Origin: an uncultured Collinsella sp.
Lineage (GTDB): Bacteria > Actinomycetota > Coriobacteriia > Coriobacteriales > Coriobacteriaceae
NCBI GenBank assembly: GCA_938023705.1
Contig: CALJDJ010000048.1
Location: forward strand, 1 to 5,072
Reading direction: 5' to 3'
DNA: 5,072 nucleotides
The notes beneath the pieces were generated by a model. That model did no database searches and was not told the origin of the DNA. It saw only the letters and a program-made list of their open reading frames with translations. A program made the translations under genes and the position numbers. Below are positions 5,018-5,072 of this stretch, piece by piece. Position 1 is the first letter of the stretch. Every line of letters starts with the position of its first letter.

Positions 5018-5072
5018 CCATGTGCCACGGGCAAAGATCGGAAGGGTTACGCCAGTACCAGCGCAGCCGTTT
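5018..5072. other. Unidentified right flank
   Basis: These 55 bp lie outside the IS2-like left end. Minus-strand translation is open in the frame reading KRLRWYWRNPSDLCPWHM, and other frames are open too. The piece is too short to identify. It is the original target DNA of the IS if the left end has not been rearranged. Confidence 0.6.

Noticed and set aside
1..5072. CRISPR array, tRNA, rRNA, riboswitch or resistance cargo
   Set aside because: No regularly spaced repeats of CRISPR type, no recognisable RNA gene and no coding space outside the transposition genes were seen.

Overview
The window is a stack of nested transposable elements with almost no ordinary host DNA. From left to right it holds: 36 bp of unidentified flank; a complete Tn3-family unit transposon of 3664 bp (37-3700); the left part of an IS2-like element of the IS3 family (3701-5017, on the minus strand); a 257-bp miniature element (4084-4340) inside the broken insD gene of that IS; and 55 bp of unidentified right flank. 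The IS2-like proteins resemble those of Escherichia coli IS2, so an enterobacterial or related gammaproteobacterial plasmid or accessory region is the best guess. Nothing in the window identifies the host itself.

The Tn3-family unit has perfect terminal inverted repeats (38 bp of GGGG...TAAG form, plus one extra matching base) and two intact genes. They are a 965-aa transposase (tnpA, minus) and a 201-aa serine resolvase (tnpR, plus), divergently transcribed from a 94-bp intergenic region that has a plausible res crossover site. Both genes run outward, and each TAG stop lies inside a terminal repeat, so there is no room for passenger genes. The 5-bp flanks do not match, and the left flank is not the missing continuation of the IS gene. 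The element's left junction has therefore been rearranged since insertion, or has come from another copy.

The IS2-like remnant keeps its left inverted repeat, an intact orfA (insC), the A7G frameshift site and about 213 codons of orfB (insD). It lost the last part of insD, with the third catalytic residue and the right end, where the Tn3-family unit now sits.

InsD is broken a second time by a 257-bp element without genes. Its ends are 38-bp imperfect inverted repeats of Tn3 type, and it is flanked by a perfect 5-bp target duplication. Removing it together with one duplicate copy restores the insD reading frame exactly. It has the layout of a TIME (Tn3-family-derived inverted-repeat miniature element). 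It was probably mobilised by a Tn3-family transposase other than the one encoded here, because the two sets of repeats share little beyond the GGGGTC tip and the TAAG inner end. I found no previously undescribed gene system; the interest lies in the miniature element and in the rearranged transposon junction.
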